Assembly: GCA_002364215.1 (NCBI GenBank)
Contig: DEXQ01000008.1
Location: forward strand, 249,468-313,467
Reading direction: 5' to 3'
DNA from: Aequorivita sp. UBA3180
Lineage (GTDB): Bacteria > Bacteroidota > Bacteroidia > Flavobacteriales > Flavobacteriaceae
DNA: 64,000 bases
A program made the translations under genes and the position numbers. The notes beneath the pieces are model-generated. The model searched no databases. It was not told the DNA's origin and saw only the letters and a list, made by a program, of their open reading frames with translations. Below, in pieces: positions 1-7,967 of the stretch (the first letter of the stretch is position 1; every line of letters starts with the position of its first letter).

Positions 1-1
1 T

Positions 2-55
2 TCTGAAATGATAAAAAACTTTGATGAGAACGGGAAATTCTTTCGAGAAAACTAA
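2..55 (+). CDS. 3' end of an upstream gene (partial)
   Basis: An open frame enters from the left edge and stops with TAA at 53-55, 9 bases before the threonine aldolase ATG. It reads SEMIKNFDENGKFFREN at its C-terminus. Only 17 residues are visible, too few to name a family. The short gap to the next gene suggests the two share a transcript. The other two forward frames also stop in this stretch, so the call rests only on position and an open frame. Confidence 0.4.
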   Translation, partial: SEMIKNFDENGKFFREN

Positions 56-64
56 AAGCTGATA

Positions 65-1090
65 ATGATAATAGATTTAAGAAGCGATACGGTAACTAAG
101 CCCACGAAGGGCATGATGCAGGCAATTTTAGAAGCCGAAGTGGGGGATGACGTATATAAAGAAGATCCAACCGCAAATAGACTGGAAAAAAAATTGGCCG
201 ATATGTTTGGGATGGATTCTGCATTATTTTTCCCAACGGGCAGTATGGCGAACCAGGCCGCCATAAAAATGCACACCCAACCGAGCGAACAGTTGATAGC
301 AGATAAATGGGCGCACGTTTATAATTATGAAGGAGGTGGGGTTTCTTTCAATAGTGGTGTATCGTGTAAGTTGATTGACGGACACAGAGGGATGATTACA
401 GCTGGGCAAGTGGCCGAAAATATTAATCCGCCTGATTTTTACCACAGTCCACTCACTAGTTTAGTCTGTTTGGAAAACACGACAAACAAAGGTGGGGGCG
501 CCTGTTATGATTTTTCAGAAATTGAAAAAATCCGCAAAGTTTGCAACGACCACAATTTAGGTTTGCATTTAGACGGCGCACGAGTTTGGAACGCTTTGGT
601 TGCCAAAAAAGAAGATCCGAAAGACTACGGAAAAATTTTTGATACCGTCTCAGTATGTTTAAGTAAAGGGTTGGGTACGCCTATGGGGAGCGTTTTAATA
701 GGAAAAAAAGAAATTATGCAGAAAGCAATGCGCATCCGGAAAGTTTTGGGTGGCGGCATGCGGCAGATTGGTTTTATGGCAGCGGCTGGAATCTATGCTC
801 TGGACAATCAAATTGAGCGTTTAGCGGAAGACCATAAAAAGGCTTTTGAAATTGCAGAGGTACTATCACAGCAACAATTTGTAAAAAAAGTAGAGCCTAC
901 TGAAACCAATATTGTGATATTTTACTTGGCTGAAGAAATATCTGAAGAGAAATTCATGAATGATCTTCTTCAAAAAAATATTAAAATTAGCGCAATGGGG
1001 CAGGGCAAGCTACGTATTGTTACCCACCTTGATTATACTAATGAAATGCACGAAACATTTCTTAAAACACTTACAGAATACCCAACTTAA
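65..1090 (+). CDS. ltaE: Low-specificity L-threonine aldolase (PLP)
   Basis: Cleaves L-threonine/L-allo-threonine to glycine and acetaldehyde in the cytoplasm; fold-type I PLP enzyme. The 341-residue length is normal for the family. It opens with the family signature DLRSDTVTKPT (residues 4-14), carries the substrate/PLP region GDDVYKEDPT near residue 27, HLDGARVWNA in the middle (Asp contacting the PLP ring nitrogen), and the PLP Schiff-base lysine at about Lys201 in SVCLSKGLGTPMG. The start is the first ATG of the frame and sits right before the conserved N-terminus. An upstream gene ends 9 bases earlier, so it is probably the distal gene of an operon. Function is secure; exact stereochemical preference cannot be read from sequence. 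Confidence 0.93.
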   Translation: MIIDLRSDTVTKPTKGMMQAILEAEVGDDVYKEDPTANRLEKKLADMFGMDSALFFPTGSMANQAAIKMHTQPSEQLIADKWAHVYNYEGGGVSFNSGVSCKLIDGHRGMITAGQVAENINPPDFYHSPLTSLVCLENTTNKGGGACYDFSEIEKIRKVCNDHNLGLHLDGARVWNALVAKKEDPKDYGKIFDTVSVCLSKGLGTPMGSVLIGKKEIMQKAMRIRKVLGGGMRQIGFMAAAGIYALDNQIERLAEDHKKAFEIAEVLSQQQFVKKVEPTETNIVIFYLAEEISEEKFMNDLLQKNIKISAMGQGKLRIVTHLDYTNEMHETFLKTLTEYPT

Positions 1091-1157
1091 AATTTCTTTT
1101 TTTGGATTATTGTAGGTTTCGTTAATTTTAAAGAAAATATTTAAAACTTAAAGTATT

Positions 1158-1397
1158 ATGTCAGAACAGGTTCAAATGATTCCGGGAAATTCATTAATTA
1201 CAAAAACTCCCGAAGAAGGAAGGCAGCTAGCCGTTAAAATGGCGCGATTGGTAATTAAGGCAACACAACCGGATGCATCGGTTCGTGAAAAACTAAGGCC
1301 TATTTATGCCCAGGACGCTGCAATGCTCATCGCTATAGGGCAGGTAGTTGCAACTGAATTTGCAACTATTGCTGCTGCGAATAATTATTGGAAATAA
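1158..1397 (+). CDS. Small conserved-looking protein, unknown function
   Basis: A 79-residue soluble protein that I do not recognise. It is moderately basic in its first half and Ala-rich at the C-terminus (ATEFATIAAANNY), with a predicted amphipathic helix around residues 20-45. There is no signal peptide, cysteine or membrane segment. The gap before it is 67 bases and a strong bidirectional hairpin terminator follows immediately, so it looks like a separately bounded unit. Codon use resembles its neighbours, which supports it being real. Confidence 0.65.
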   Translation: MSEQVQMIPGNSLITKTPEEGRQLAVKMARLVIKATQPDASVREKLRPIYAQDAAMLIAIGQVVATEFATIAAANNYWK

Positions 1398-1403
1398 TAT
1401 AAA

Positions 1404-1453
1404 AGCCACAAATCCACAAATATTTTTAAAACGATATTTGTGGATTCGTGGCT
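1404..1453. terminator. Bidirectional hairpin terminator between convergent genes
   Basis: A 20-base arm starting AGCCACAAATCC (1404-1423) pairs with 1434-1453 with one mismatch around a 10-base loop (TTTTAAAACG). It sits between the + strand small gene ending at 1397 and the - strand DUF1508 gene ending at 1459, so it can stop both. The tract after the stem is A/T-rich rather than a pure T run. Confidence 0.75.
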
Positions 1454-1458
1454 AAAGT

Positions 1459-1779
1459 TTATTCCACTTCTTTCACCGTAGCTCCGGGTGCGTTCTTTCG
1501 GACGGATTCAATTCCGTTTTTAGCCCCACTCTCAGCGGCATACATTTGGCTGCTGCCAATAATTTGCCCATTTGTTGCTTTAATGTTGAAATGGATTTTT
1601 CCGTTTTTTGCGGTTTTCATTTCAAAACTGCTGTCTTTTCCGCAGTTTTTTTGAACAGATTCTATCCCGTTCATTGCAGAAGCTTTTGTAGCGTACATTT
1701 GGCTGGTTAAAATAACTTGACCATTTGCTGCTTTAAGTACAAAGTGAAATTTATCACCACTTTTTTTAAGTTCAAACAT
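1459..1779 (-). CDS. YegP-like protein, two DUF1508 repeats
   Basis: 106 residues made of two tandem copies of the DUF1508/UPF0339 unit, about residues 1-50 and 51-106. Each has the pattern F.LK...NGQ.I..SQMY..K..A.NGIESV.KN; compare NGQVILTSQMYATKASAMNG with NGQIIGSSQMYAAESGAKNG. The family (E. coli YegP) is small, soluble and of unknown molecular function; some members are linked to stress. The ATG at 1779 is preceded by an AT-rich stretch and directly begins the first repeat. It is convergent with the gene at 1158 and shares the hairpin terminator. Confidence 0.9.
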   Translation of the reverse strand: MFELKKSGDKFHFVLKAANGQVILTSQMYATKASAMNGIESVQKNCGKDSSFEMKTAKNGKIHFNIKATNGQIIGSSQMYAAESGAKNGIESVRKNAPGATVKEVE

Positions 1780-1881
1780 AATTAGGTGTTTAAGGTTTAT
1801 TGAATATTTGAATGCTCAATATCGTGAAAAACAAGATGTTTAAAAAATTGCTGAACGCATTTATAATAAGTTTAGCATTAT

Positions 1882-2205
1882 TTATTTAAACATATCCATC
1901 CCCGGAATATTTGGCATACCTTCTTTTGCAACGGCAGCCACTTCTGTTTCGTGAACATTAGTAGCTTTTTCGATGGCTTTATTCAAAGTAAGGATTAGGA
2001 AATCTTCCAATTGCTCTTTGTCTTCAAGCAGCGCATCATCAATTTCAATAGTTTTGATTTGTCGGTTTGCGGTAAGCGTTATTTTTAGAAGTCCGTCATT
2101 ACTTTCTTCATCAATTAAAACAGTGTCCAAACGTTTTTTTGTAGCTTCTACTTTCTCTTGGGTTTCTTTCAGTTTGCCCATCATTCCCATTAAATCTCCA
2201 AACAT
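1882..2205 (-). CDS. YbaB/EbfC nucleoid-associated protein
   Basis: A dimeric DNA-binding protein of the YbaB/EbfC family that coats the nucleoid. The 107-residue length is typical. The Met/Gly/Lys-rich helix MMGKLKETQEKVEATKKRL forms the N-terminal helix of the tweezer fold, followed by the beta region GLLKITLTANRQIKTIEID and the C-terminal helix. In many bacteria the gene follows dnaX and precedes recR; here it stands alone, divergent from an S9 peptidase. A good promoter (TAAATTTG with TTG upstream) lies at 2230-2261 on this strand, which fixes the start. Confidence 0.92.
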   Translation of the reverse strand: MFGDLMGMMGKLKETQEKVEATKKRLDTVLIDEESNDGLLKITLTANRQIKTIEIDDALLEDKEQLEDFLILTLNKAIEKATNVHETEVAAVAKEGMPNIPGMDMFK

Positions 2206-2229
2206 ATTTTTTTGTATTTAAGTTTGATG

Positions 2230-2261
2230 CAAATTTACTACTTTGTAAGGCTATTCAACAA
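2230..2261 (-). promoter_or_regulatory. Bacteroidota-type promoter for the ebfC gene
   Basis: Read on the - strand: the -7 box TAAATTTG (2237-2230) matches TAnnTTTG exactly, with TTG at 2258-2256 (18-base spacing) or 2261-2259 (21-base spacing) as the -33 element. The inferred transcription start is about 2222, giving a leader near 17 bases to the ATG at 2205. Confidence 0.6.
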
Positions 2262-2270
2262 CCTTCAATT

Positions 2271-4406
2271 ATGAAAAATAGTTTAATTGTTTCAATCGCT
2301 TGCCTTACTTTTGCTGTTGCTTGCAAAAATCAAGATACTTCAGATAAAAATATGGAAATTACTCCCCCGAAAGCAGAAAAAATAGCCAAGGAATTAAAAG
2401 CCCACGACGATATTCGGGTTGATAATTATTACTGGCTCAACAATCCCGAAGATGAAAAAGTAATAAATTATTTGAAGGAAGAGAATAATTACTACGAAGC
2501 AATGACGGCGCATACCAAAAAATTCAAAGAAAATCTTTTTGAGGAAATGAAGGCGCGCATAAAAGAGGATGACGAATCAGTTCCATATAAATTGAACGGT
2601 TATTACTACATCACTAGGTATGAAATAGGGAAGGACTACCCTATTTATACTAGAAAAAAAGGAAGTTTGGAGGCGACCGAAGAAATTCTTTTTGATGTGA
2701 ATGAAATGGCGAAGGATTATTCCTATTACAACCTTACGGGTCTAAATGTTTCCGAAGATAACAAACTGGTTTCATTTGGGGTAGATACCTTAAGCCGAAG
2801 AAAATACGACATTTATATAAAAAACCTTGAAACGGGCGAGATTTACCCAGAGCGCATTCCGCTAACTACGGGAAGCGCCACTTGGGGTAGCGATAACAAA
2901 ACCCTTTTCTATACCAGAAAGGATGACAAAACCCTACGCGCAGATAGAATTTATCGCCATACTTTGGGTACTGATCCTATTACCGATGAACTTGTATTTA
3001 CCGAAGCTGATGATACCTTCGGTACATATGTTTATAAAACAAAATCGAAAAAATTTATTGTTATAGGAAGCTACAGTACCTTAACTTCAGAGTACCGCAT
3101 ACTGTCTGCAGGCAATCCTACAGGTAAGTTCCAAATCTTTCAGCCGCGCGAGAGAGGGTTGGAGTACAGCATTTCGCATTACGGAAACAATTGGTACGTA
3201 CTCACAAATAAAGACAAAGCACTCAATTTTAAACTCATGAAAACTTCGGAAGACAAAACTTCCAAGGAGAATTGGGTTGATATGATTCCGCACCGCGATG
3301 ATGTGCTTTTGGAAGACATTGATATTTTCAAGGATTATTTGGTAGTTAGTGAACGCAATAATGGATTGACCAAGCTTCGAATAAAAAATTGGAAAGACAA
3401 TATAGATTATTATTTGCCTTTTGATAACGAAACATATACGGCCTTCACAACGCAGAACCCCGAATTTGATACCAAAATTCTTCGCTACGGTTATAATTCT
3501 TTGAATACTCCCGCTTCGGTTATTGATTTTAATATGGAAACAAAGGAGAGAACGGTTCTGAAAGAGACCGAAGTCTTGGGCGGAAAATTTGATAAGAATA
3601 ACTATGAAACTGAGCGTTTATGGGCAACCGCCGAAGATGGAACAAAAATCCCGATGTCGGTTATTTACAGAAAAGGTATCAAAAAAGATGGTGCAAACCC
3701 AACGTTGGTATATGGTTATGGATCCTATGGCGCTACCATTGACCCATACTTTTCCACGGTTCGGTTAAGTCTTTTGGATCGTGGGTTTGTTTTCGCAATT
3801 GCTCACGTTCGCGGTGGGGAATATATGGGAAGACAATGGTATGAGGATGGAAAATTGCTAAAAAAGAAAAATTCATTTACCGATTTTATCGATGCTTCCA
3901 AATATTTGATAGAGCAGGGTTATACTTCCAAAGAACATTTATATGCTTCGGGAGGTTCTGCTGGTGGACTTTTGATGGGTGCCGTTATAAATATGGCTCC
4001 AGAACTATATAACGGTGTAATTGCATCGGTACCGTTTGTGGATGTGGTTACAACTATGCTCGATGATTCTATTCCATTAACTACCGGCGAATACGATGAA
4101 TGGGGAAACCCTAATGAGGTTGAATACTATAATTATATGAAAAGTTATTCACCCTATGATAATGTGGAAGCCAAAGCCTACCCAAATATGCTTGTAACAA
4201 CGGGGCTGCACGATAGCCAAGTACAATATTGGGAACCCGCAAAATGGGTTGCCAAGCTTAGAGATTTAAAAACTGACAATAATATATTGCTGTTGCAAAC
4301 CAATATGGATGCAGGCCATGGCGGAGCTTCCGGGCGTTTTGAGGCCTTAAAGGAAGTAGCTATGGACTATGCCTTTTTATTGGATTTGGAAGGAATTAAG
4401 GAGTAA
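2271..4406 (+). CDS. S9 family prolyl oligopeptidase / oligopeptidase B, lipoprotein
   Basis: A serine peptidase of the prolyl oligopeptidase clan that cleaves short peptides inside a beta-propeller-gated chamber. The 711 residues start with a lipoprotein signal ending in FAVAC (lipid-acceptor Cys18), so it is probably attached to an envelope membrane. The propeller spans roughly residues 70-430 and the alpha/beta-hydrolase domain about 440-705. The catalytic triad is visible: Ser563 in GGSAGG, Asp648 in GLHDSQV and His683 in AGHGG. SVPFVDVVTTMLD and YDEWGNP are typical of the oligopeptidase B (ptrB) branch. It is transcribed divergently from ebfC. The specificity call (basic residue versus proline) is inferred from those motifs. 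Confidence 0.92.
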   Translation: MKNSLIVSIACLTFAVACKNQDTSDKNMEITPPKAEKIAKELKAHDDIRVDNYYWLNNPEDEKVINYLKEENNYYEAMTAHTKKFKENLFEEMKARIKEDDESVPYKLNGYYYITRYEIGKDYPIYTRKKGSLEATEEILFDVNEMAKDYSYYNLTGLNVSEDNKLVSFGVDTLSRRKYDIYIKNLETGEIYPERIPLTTGSATWGSDNKTLFYTRKDDKTLRADRIYRHTLGTDPITDELVFTEADDTFGTYVYKTKSKKFIVIGSYSTLTSEYRILSAGNPTGKFQIFQPRERGLEYSISHYGNNWYVLTNKDKALNFKLMKTSEDKTSKENWVDMIPHRDDVLLEDIDIFKDYLVVSERNNGLTKLRIKNWKDNIDYYLPFDNETYTAFTTQNPEFDTKILRYGYNSLNTPASVIDFNMETKERTVLKETEVLGGKFDKNNYETERLWATAEDGTKIPMSVIYRKGIKKDGANPTLVYGYGSYGATIDPYFSTVRLSLLDRGFVFAIAHVRGGEYMGRQWYEDGKLLKKKNSFTDFIDASKYLIEQGYTSKEHLYASGGSAGGLLMGAVINMAPELYNGVIASVPFVDVVTTMLDDSIPLTTGEYDEWGNPNEVEYYNYMKSYSPYDNVEAKAYPNMLVTTGLHDSQVQYWEPAKWVAKLRDLKTDNNILLLQTNMDAGHGGASGRFEALKEVAMDYAFLLDLEGIKE

Positions 4407-4420
4407 TAAAAATAATTCCT

Positions 4421-4428
4421 TACCTTTG
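4421..4428 (+). promoter_or_regulatory. Possible -7 box upstream of the PLP synthase
   Basis: TACCTTTG matches TAnnTTTG and lies 57 bases before the ATG at 4485, in the gap after the S9 peptidase. No convincing TTG is found at the usual spacing, so this is a partial match. Confidence 0.35.
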
Positions 4429-4484
4429 TGCGGTTAAAATTTTCAGTTTAAAACTGAAGTTATTTTAAAACGAACTCCCTCTTT

Positions 4485-5522
4485 ATGAAAGAAGAAATTA
4501 AAGCCCACAATAACGTGTTGGAACTTATAGGCAACACACCGTTGATAAAGCTTAACAAAATTACCAAAAAAATGAAGGGTAATTATTTCGCAAAAGTTGA
4601 AGCGTTCAACCCGGGACATTCTACCAAAGACCGCATTGCACTTTATATCATTGAAGAAGCTGAAAGAAAAGGCATTCTTAAGCCAGGCGATACCATTATT
4701 GAGACCACAAGTGGAAACACAGGTTTCAGTATTGCTATGGTTAGCATTATTAAAGGGTATGAATGTATTTTGGCTGTAAGCTCAAAATCATCTGCAGATA
4801 AAATTGATATGCTGAAGACAATGGGCGCCAAAGTATACGTTTGCCCAGCCCACGTAAGTGCGGACGATCCGCGTTCCTACTACGAAGTTGCAAAGCGTCT
4901 TCACAATGAAATAAAAGGTTCTGTTTACATCAATCAATATTTTAACGAATTAAATATTGATGCACATTACCAAACCACTGGGCCAGAAATCTGGGAGCAG
5001 ACTACTGGAAAAATCACCCATTTGGTAGCTTGCAGTGGAACCGGAGGAACCATTTCGGGAACGGCACGTTTCCTAAAAGAAAAAAATCCAAATATTAGAG
5101 TGATAGGTATCGACGCTTACGGCTCGGTTCTTCAAAAATATCACCAAACCAAGGAATTTGATGCAAATGAAATCTATCCGTACCGCATTGAAGGTTTGGG
5201 AAAAAACTTAATTCCTACCGCTACAGATTTCAACATTATTGACAAGTTTGAAAAAGTAACCGACGAAAGCAGTGCCCACACAGCCCGTGAACTTGCAAAA
5301 ACAGAAGGCTTGTTTGTAGGGTACACAAGCGGTGCTGCAATGCAAGGTTTGAAGCAACTTGAGGAAGAAGGTGAATTTAACCAAAACAGCAATATAGTTG
5401 TCATCTTCCCCGATCACGGTTCACGATATATGAGCAAAATTTATAATGACGAATGGATGACCCAGCAAGGCTTTTTTGATTCTGAAACTGCTGAAATCCA
5501 TCAAATAGAATTTGTGAAATAA
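4485..5522 (+). CDS. Cysteine synthase/CBS-like PLP enzyme, probable cysteate synthase
   Basis: A fold-type II PLP enzyme of the cysteine synthase / cystathionine beta-synthase family, 345 residues. It shows the PLP lysine at about Lys48 in NPGHSTKDR, the Asn-loop TTSGNTGF, the phosphate-binding loop SGTGGTISG, and a CBS-like C-terminus HGSRYMSKIYNDEWM. The lysine motif differs from the usual NP.GSVKDR. It is followed, after a terminator-like hairpin, by an alpha-oxoamine synthase that could use its product. That pairing matches the capnine (sulfonolipid) pathway, where cysteate synthase makes L-cysteate from O-phosphoserine and sulfite. The family is certain; cysteate rather than cysteine or cystathionine as product is inference from context and motif. 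Confidence 0.85.
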   Translation: MKEEIKAHNNVLELIGNTPLIKLNKITKKMKGNYFAKVEAFNPGHSTKDRIALYIIEEAERKGILKPGDTIIETTSGNTGFSIAMVSIIKGYECILAVSSKSSADKIDMLKTMGAKVYVCPAHVSADDPRSYYEVAKRLHNEIKGSVYINQYFNELNIDAHYQTTGPEIWEQTTGKITHLVACSGTGGTISGTARFLKEKNPNIRVIGIDAYGSVLQKYHQTKEFDANEIYPYRIEGLGKNLIPTATDFNIIDKFEKVTDESSAHTARELAKTEGLFVGYTSGAAMQGLKQLEEEGEFNQNSNIVVIFPDHGSRYMSKIYNDEWMTQQGFFDSETAEIHQIEFVK

Positions 5523-5558
5523 CTTCTGAAATAAAAAATATAAAGTTTTAAACTACTT

Positions 5559-5593
5559 AAATCCCGATAGCAATGTGCTTTCGGGATTTTTTT
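5559..5593 (+). terminator. Rho-independent terminator
   Basis: AAATCCCGA (5559-5567) pairs with TCGGGATTT (5581-5589) followed by a T run. It follows the PLP synthase gene, so most transcription may end before the next gene, which has its own possible -7 box TAATTTTG at 5653-5660. Confidence 0.8.
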
Positions 5594-5685
5594 CTGAAAG
5601 TGCCTTTCTAAAATCTAATGTCCAAAATCTAATATCTCACAAATAATTTAATTAATTTTGTCCCGCATTTTTAACTAAAGATTTA

Positions 5686-6951
5686 ATGAAAGATTTATTC
5701 GATAAAATCTATAAAGATAAAGGTCCGTTAGGAAAATGGGCTGAACAAGCGGAAGGCTATTTTGTTTTCCCAAAACTGGAAGGTCCAATCTCTAACAGAA
5801 TGAAATTTAAGGGCAAAGATGTAATCACTTGGAGTATCAATGATTACTTAGGTCTTGCCAACCACCCAGAAGTTAGAAAAGTGGATGCTGAAGCCGCCAA
5901 AAAATGGGGCTCTGCATACCCGATGGGCGCCCGAATGATGAGTGGCCATACCGACCTTCACGAGCAACTTCAAAGAGAACTTGCAGCTTTTGTAGATAAA
6001 GAAGCAGCTTATCTATTGAATTTTGGTTATCAAGGAATGGTCTCAACCATAGACGCGCTTGTTTCAAAAGACGATGTGATTGTTTATGATGTTGATGCCC
6101 ACGCTTGTATTATTGACGGGGTTCGTCTTCACTTGGGGCAACGCTTCACCTACAAGCATAACGATATGGAAAGTATCGAGAAAAACTTACAGCGTGCTGA
6201 AAAGGTTGCTGAAAAAACAGGTGGTGGAATTCTTCTTATTTCTGAAGGCGTTTTCGGAATGCGCGGCGAGCAGGGAAAATTGAAAGAAATTATCGCACTT
6301 AAGAAAAAATACAATTTCCGCTTTTTTGTGGATGATGCGCACGGTTTCGGAACACTTGGTAAAAATGGTGCCGGAGCAGGAGAGGAGCAAGGCGTGCAGG
6401 ACGGAATAGACGTTTATTTTGCAACTTTCGCAAAATCTATGGCAAGTACAGGTGCATTTATAGCAGGAGATGAAGAAATAATGAATTACCTGAAATACAA
6501 TTTGCGTTCGCAGATGTTTGCGAAATCATTGCAGATGGTTTTGGTGGAAGGTGCTTTGAAGCGTTTGGATATGCTTCGCACTATGCCTGAACTGAAGGAA
6601 AAACTTTGGGAAAATGTAAACGCACTTCAGGGTGGATTGAAAAAAAGAGGTTTTGATATAGGAACAACCCAAAGTTGCGTAACGCCAGTGTATTTAAAAG
6701 GAAGCATCCCGGAAGCGATGGCGCTAGTAAAAGACCTGCGTGAAAACCACGGAATATTCTGCTCAATTGTAGTTTATCCAGTAATTCCGAAAGGATTGAT
6801 TCTTTTAAGAATGATTCCAACGGCTTCACACACCATGCAGGATATTGAAGAGACTTTGGAAGCATTTTCATCTATCCGCGAGCGTTTGGAGAATGGAACT
6901 TACAAACGTCTTTCTGCGGCTGTTGCTGAGGCGATGGGAGAGAAGATTTAA
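5686..6951 (+). CDS. Alpha-oxoamine synthase, probable cysteate/serine acyltransferase
   Basis: A PLP enzyme of the alpha-oxoamine synthase family (8-amino-7-oxononanoate synthase, 2-amino-3-ketobutyrate CoA ligase, serine palmitoyltransferase): decarboxylative condensation of an amino acid with an acyl-thioester. It has 421 residues. Visible are INDYLGLANHPEV near residue 50, the glycine-rich stretch AYPMGARMMSG, DDAHGFGTLG (Asp binding the pyridine nitrogen), and the PLP lysine at about Lys250 in ATFAKSMASTGAF. The family makes either sphingolipid base (serine) or the sulfonolipid capnine (cysteate). The upstream cysteate-synthase-like gene favours the capnine route, which supports gliding in Flavobacterium. 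Substrate choice is inference; many databases would only say aminotransferase class I/II. Confidence 0.88.
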   Translation: MKDLFDKIYKDKGPLGKWAEQAEGYFVFPKLEGPISNRMKFKGKDVITWSINDYLGLANHPEVRKVDAEAAKKWGSAYPMGARMMSGHTDLHEQLQRELAAFVDKEAAYLLNFGYQGMVSTIDALVSKDDVIVYDVDAHACIIDGVRLHLGQRFTYKHNDMESIEKNLQRAEKVAEKTGGGILLISEGVFGMRGEQGKLKEIIALKKKYNFRFFVDDAHGFGTLGKNGAGAGEEQGVQDGIDVYFATFAKSMASTGAFIAGDEEIMNYLKYNLRSQMFAKSLQMVLVEGALKRLDMLRTMPELKEKLWENVNALQGGLKKRGFDIGTTQSCVTPVYLKGSIPEAMALVKDLRENHGIFCSIVVYPVIPKGLILLRMIPTASHTMQDIEETLEAFSSIRERLENGTYKRLSAAVAEAMGEKI

Positions 6952-6987
6952 ACAAATTCCCGTGCAGGCGGGAATCTTATGATATTG

Positions 6988-7017
6988 AAAAATCCACCTT
7001 TTTTGGGTGGATTTTTT
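6988..7017 (+). terminator. Rho-independent terminator
   Basis: AAAAATCCACC (6988-6998) pairs with GGTGGATTTTT (7006-7016) around a short loop, ending in a T run. It closes the acyltransferase transcript. Confidence 0.85.
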
Positions 7018-7133
7018 ATGCCCTAAATTTTTTAGGAATAACTTTTTGGCGTTTTTAATTAACTTTACGGAATAACAACAATAAAAAACTATCATATAGC
7101 AAATTGTTCTGCATTATATTCAAACACTAACCA

Positions 7134-7898
7134 ATGATAAAAATCTTTAGAAAGATAAGATATGATTTACTATCAAAAGGTCAAACCAGTAGGTATTTGA
7201 AATATGCCATTGGTGAGATTTTATTGGTTGTTATAGGTATTTTGATTGCTCTTCAGATAAACAATTGGAATCAGGTAAAGAAAGATGATAAAATATTGAG
7301 GGAATACTTGGGAAAGATAAAATCACACACCCAAGAAGATATGAGAATGTTAGATTCATTAACTAAGTATCGAAAAAATATTGGAAATCTTTGTAAGAAA
7401 GCAAGAACAGCAATTCTAGATAAAAAGGAAGAAGAAAACCTGCTTCTGCTCATGGGTTGTGGGTCTGCCTTTTTGGAGTTTCATTTCAAACCTAACACAG
7501 ATGGCTATGAAGCTCTAAAAAATTCTAATTATTTCGGTAAAATAAACAATACGGATTTAGATTCTCTTTTGATTCGTTACCACAGGCTCGTAGATGACAT
7601 TTCACAAAATGAAGGAAGTTATAATGGATATCTAAAAGGCCAAGAAAATTATATTTCCACTCAGTTTGATAAATCGTTGGTTCTCGCAACAGCTTTCTTA
7701 CCTCCAGATTCATTAAACTTAAGAGCTACACCTCAATCTGAATATATTGAGGATTTTAAAGAGTACACTTCATCTGCATCATATAGAAATGTAATTAATT
7801 TAGCAGCTTTTCAGTTTGATTGGATGATTGATTTATACGGTCAACTTGATGAAGTAGGTGAAAATGTAATTAGGGAAATAGATTCATATGATAATTAA
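7134..7898 (+). CDS. DUF6090 family membrane-anchored protein
   Basis: 254 residues beginning with the typical DUF6090 N-terminus: basic MIKIFRKIRYDLLS, then YLKYAIGEILLVVIGILIA as a single membrane helix (about residues 21-40) and QINNWN right after it. The rest is a helical, probably periplasmic or cytoplasmic domain rich in Asp, Lys and Leu. The family is very common, often multi-copy, in Flavobacteriia and has no assigned function. An imperfect promoter (TTTG at 7045 and TAACTTTA at 7070, 21 bases apart) precedes it. Nothing in the neighbours explains its role. Confidence 0.88.
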   Translation: MIKIFRKIRYDLLSKGQTSRYLKYAIGEILLVVIGILIALQINNWNQVKKDDKILREYLGKIKSHTQEDMRMLDSLTKYRKNIGNLCKKARTAILDKKEEENLLLLMGCGSAFLEFHFKPNTDGYEALKNSNYFGKINNTDLDSLLIRYHRLVDDISQNEGSYNGYLKGQENYISTQFDKSLVLATAFLPPDSLNLRATPQSEYIEDFKEYTSSASYRNVINLAAFQFDWMIDLYGQLDEVGENVIREIDSYDN

Positions 7899-7967
7899 TA
7901 TTATAGCGACAGTACCACGTGTATCTGTAACATATGAACTCATACATAAAACCCTATATCAAAAAAT

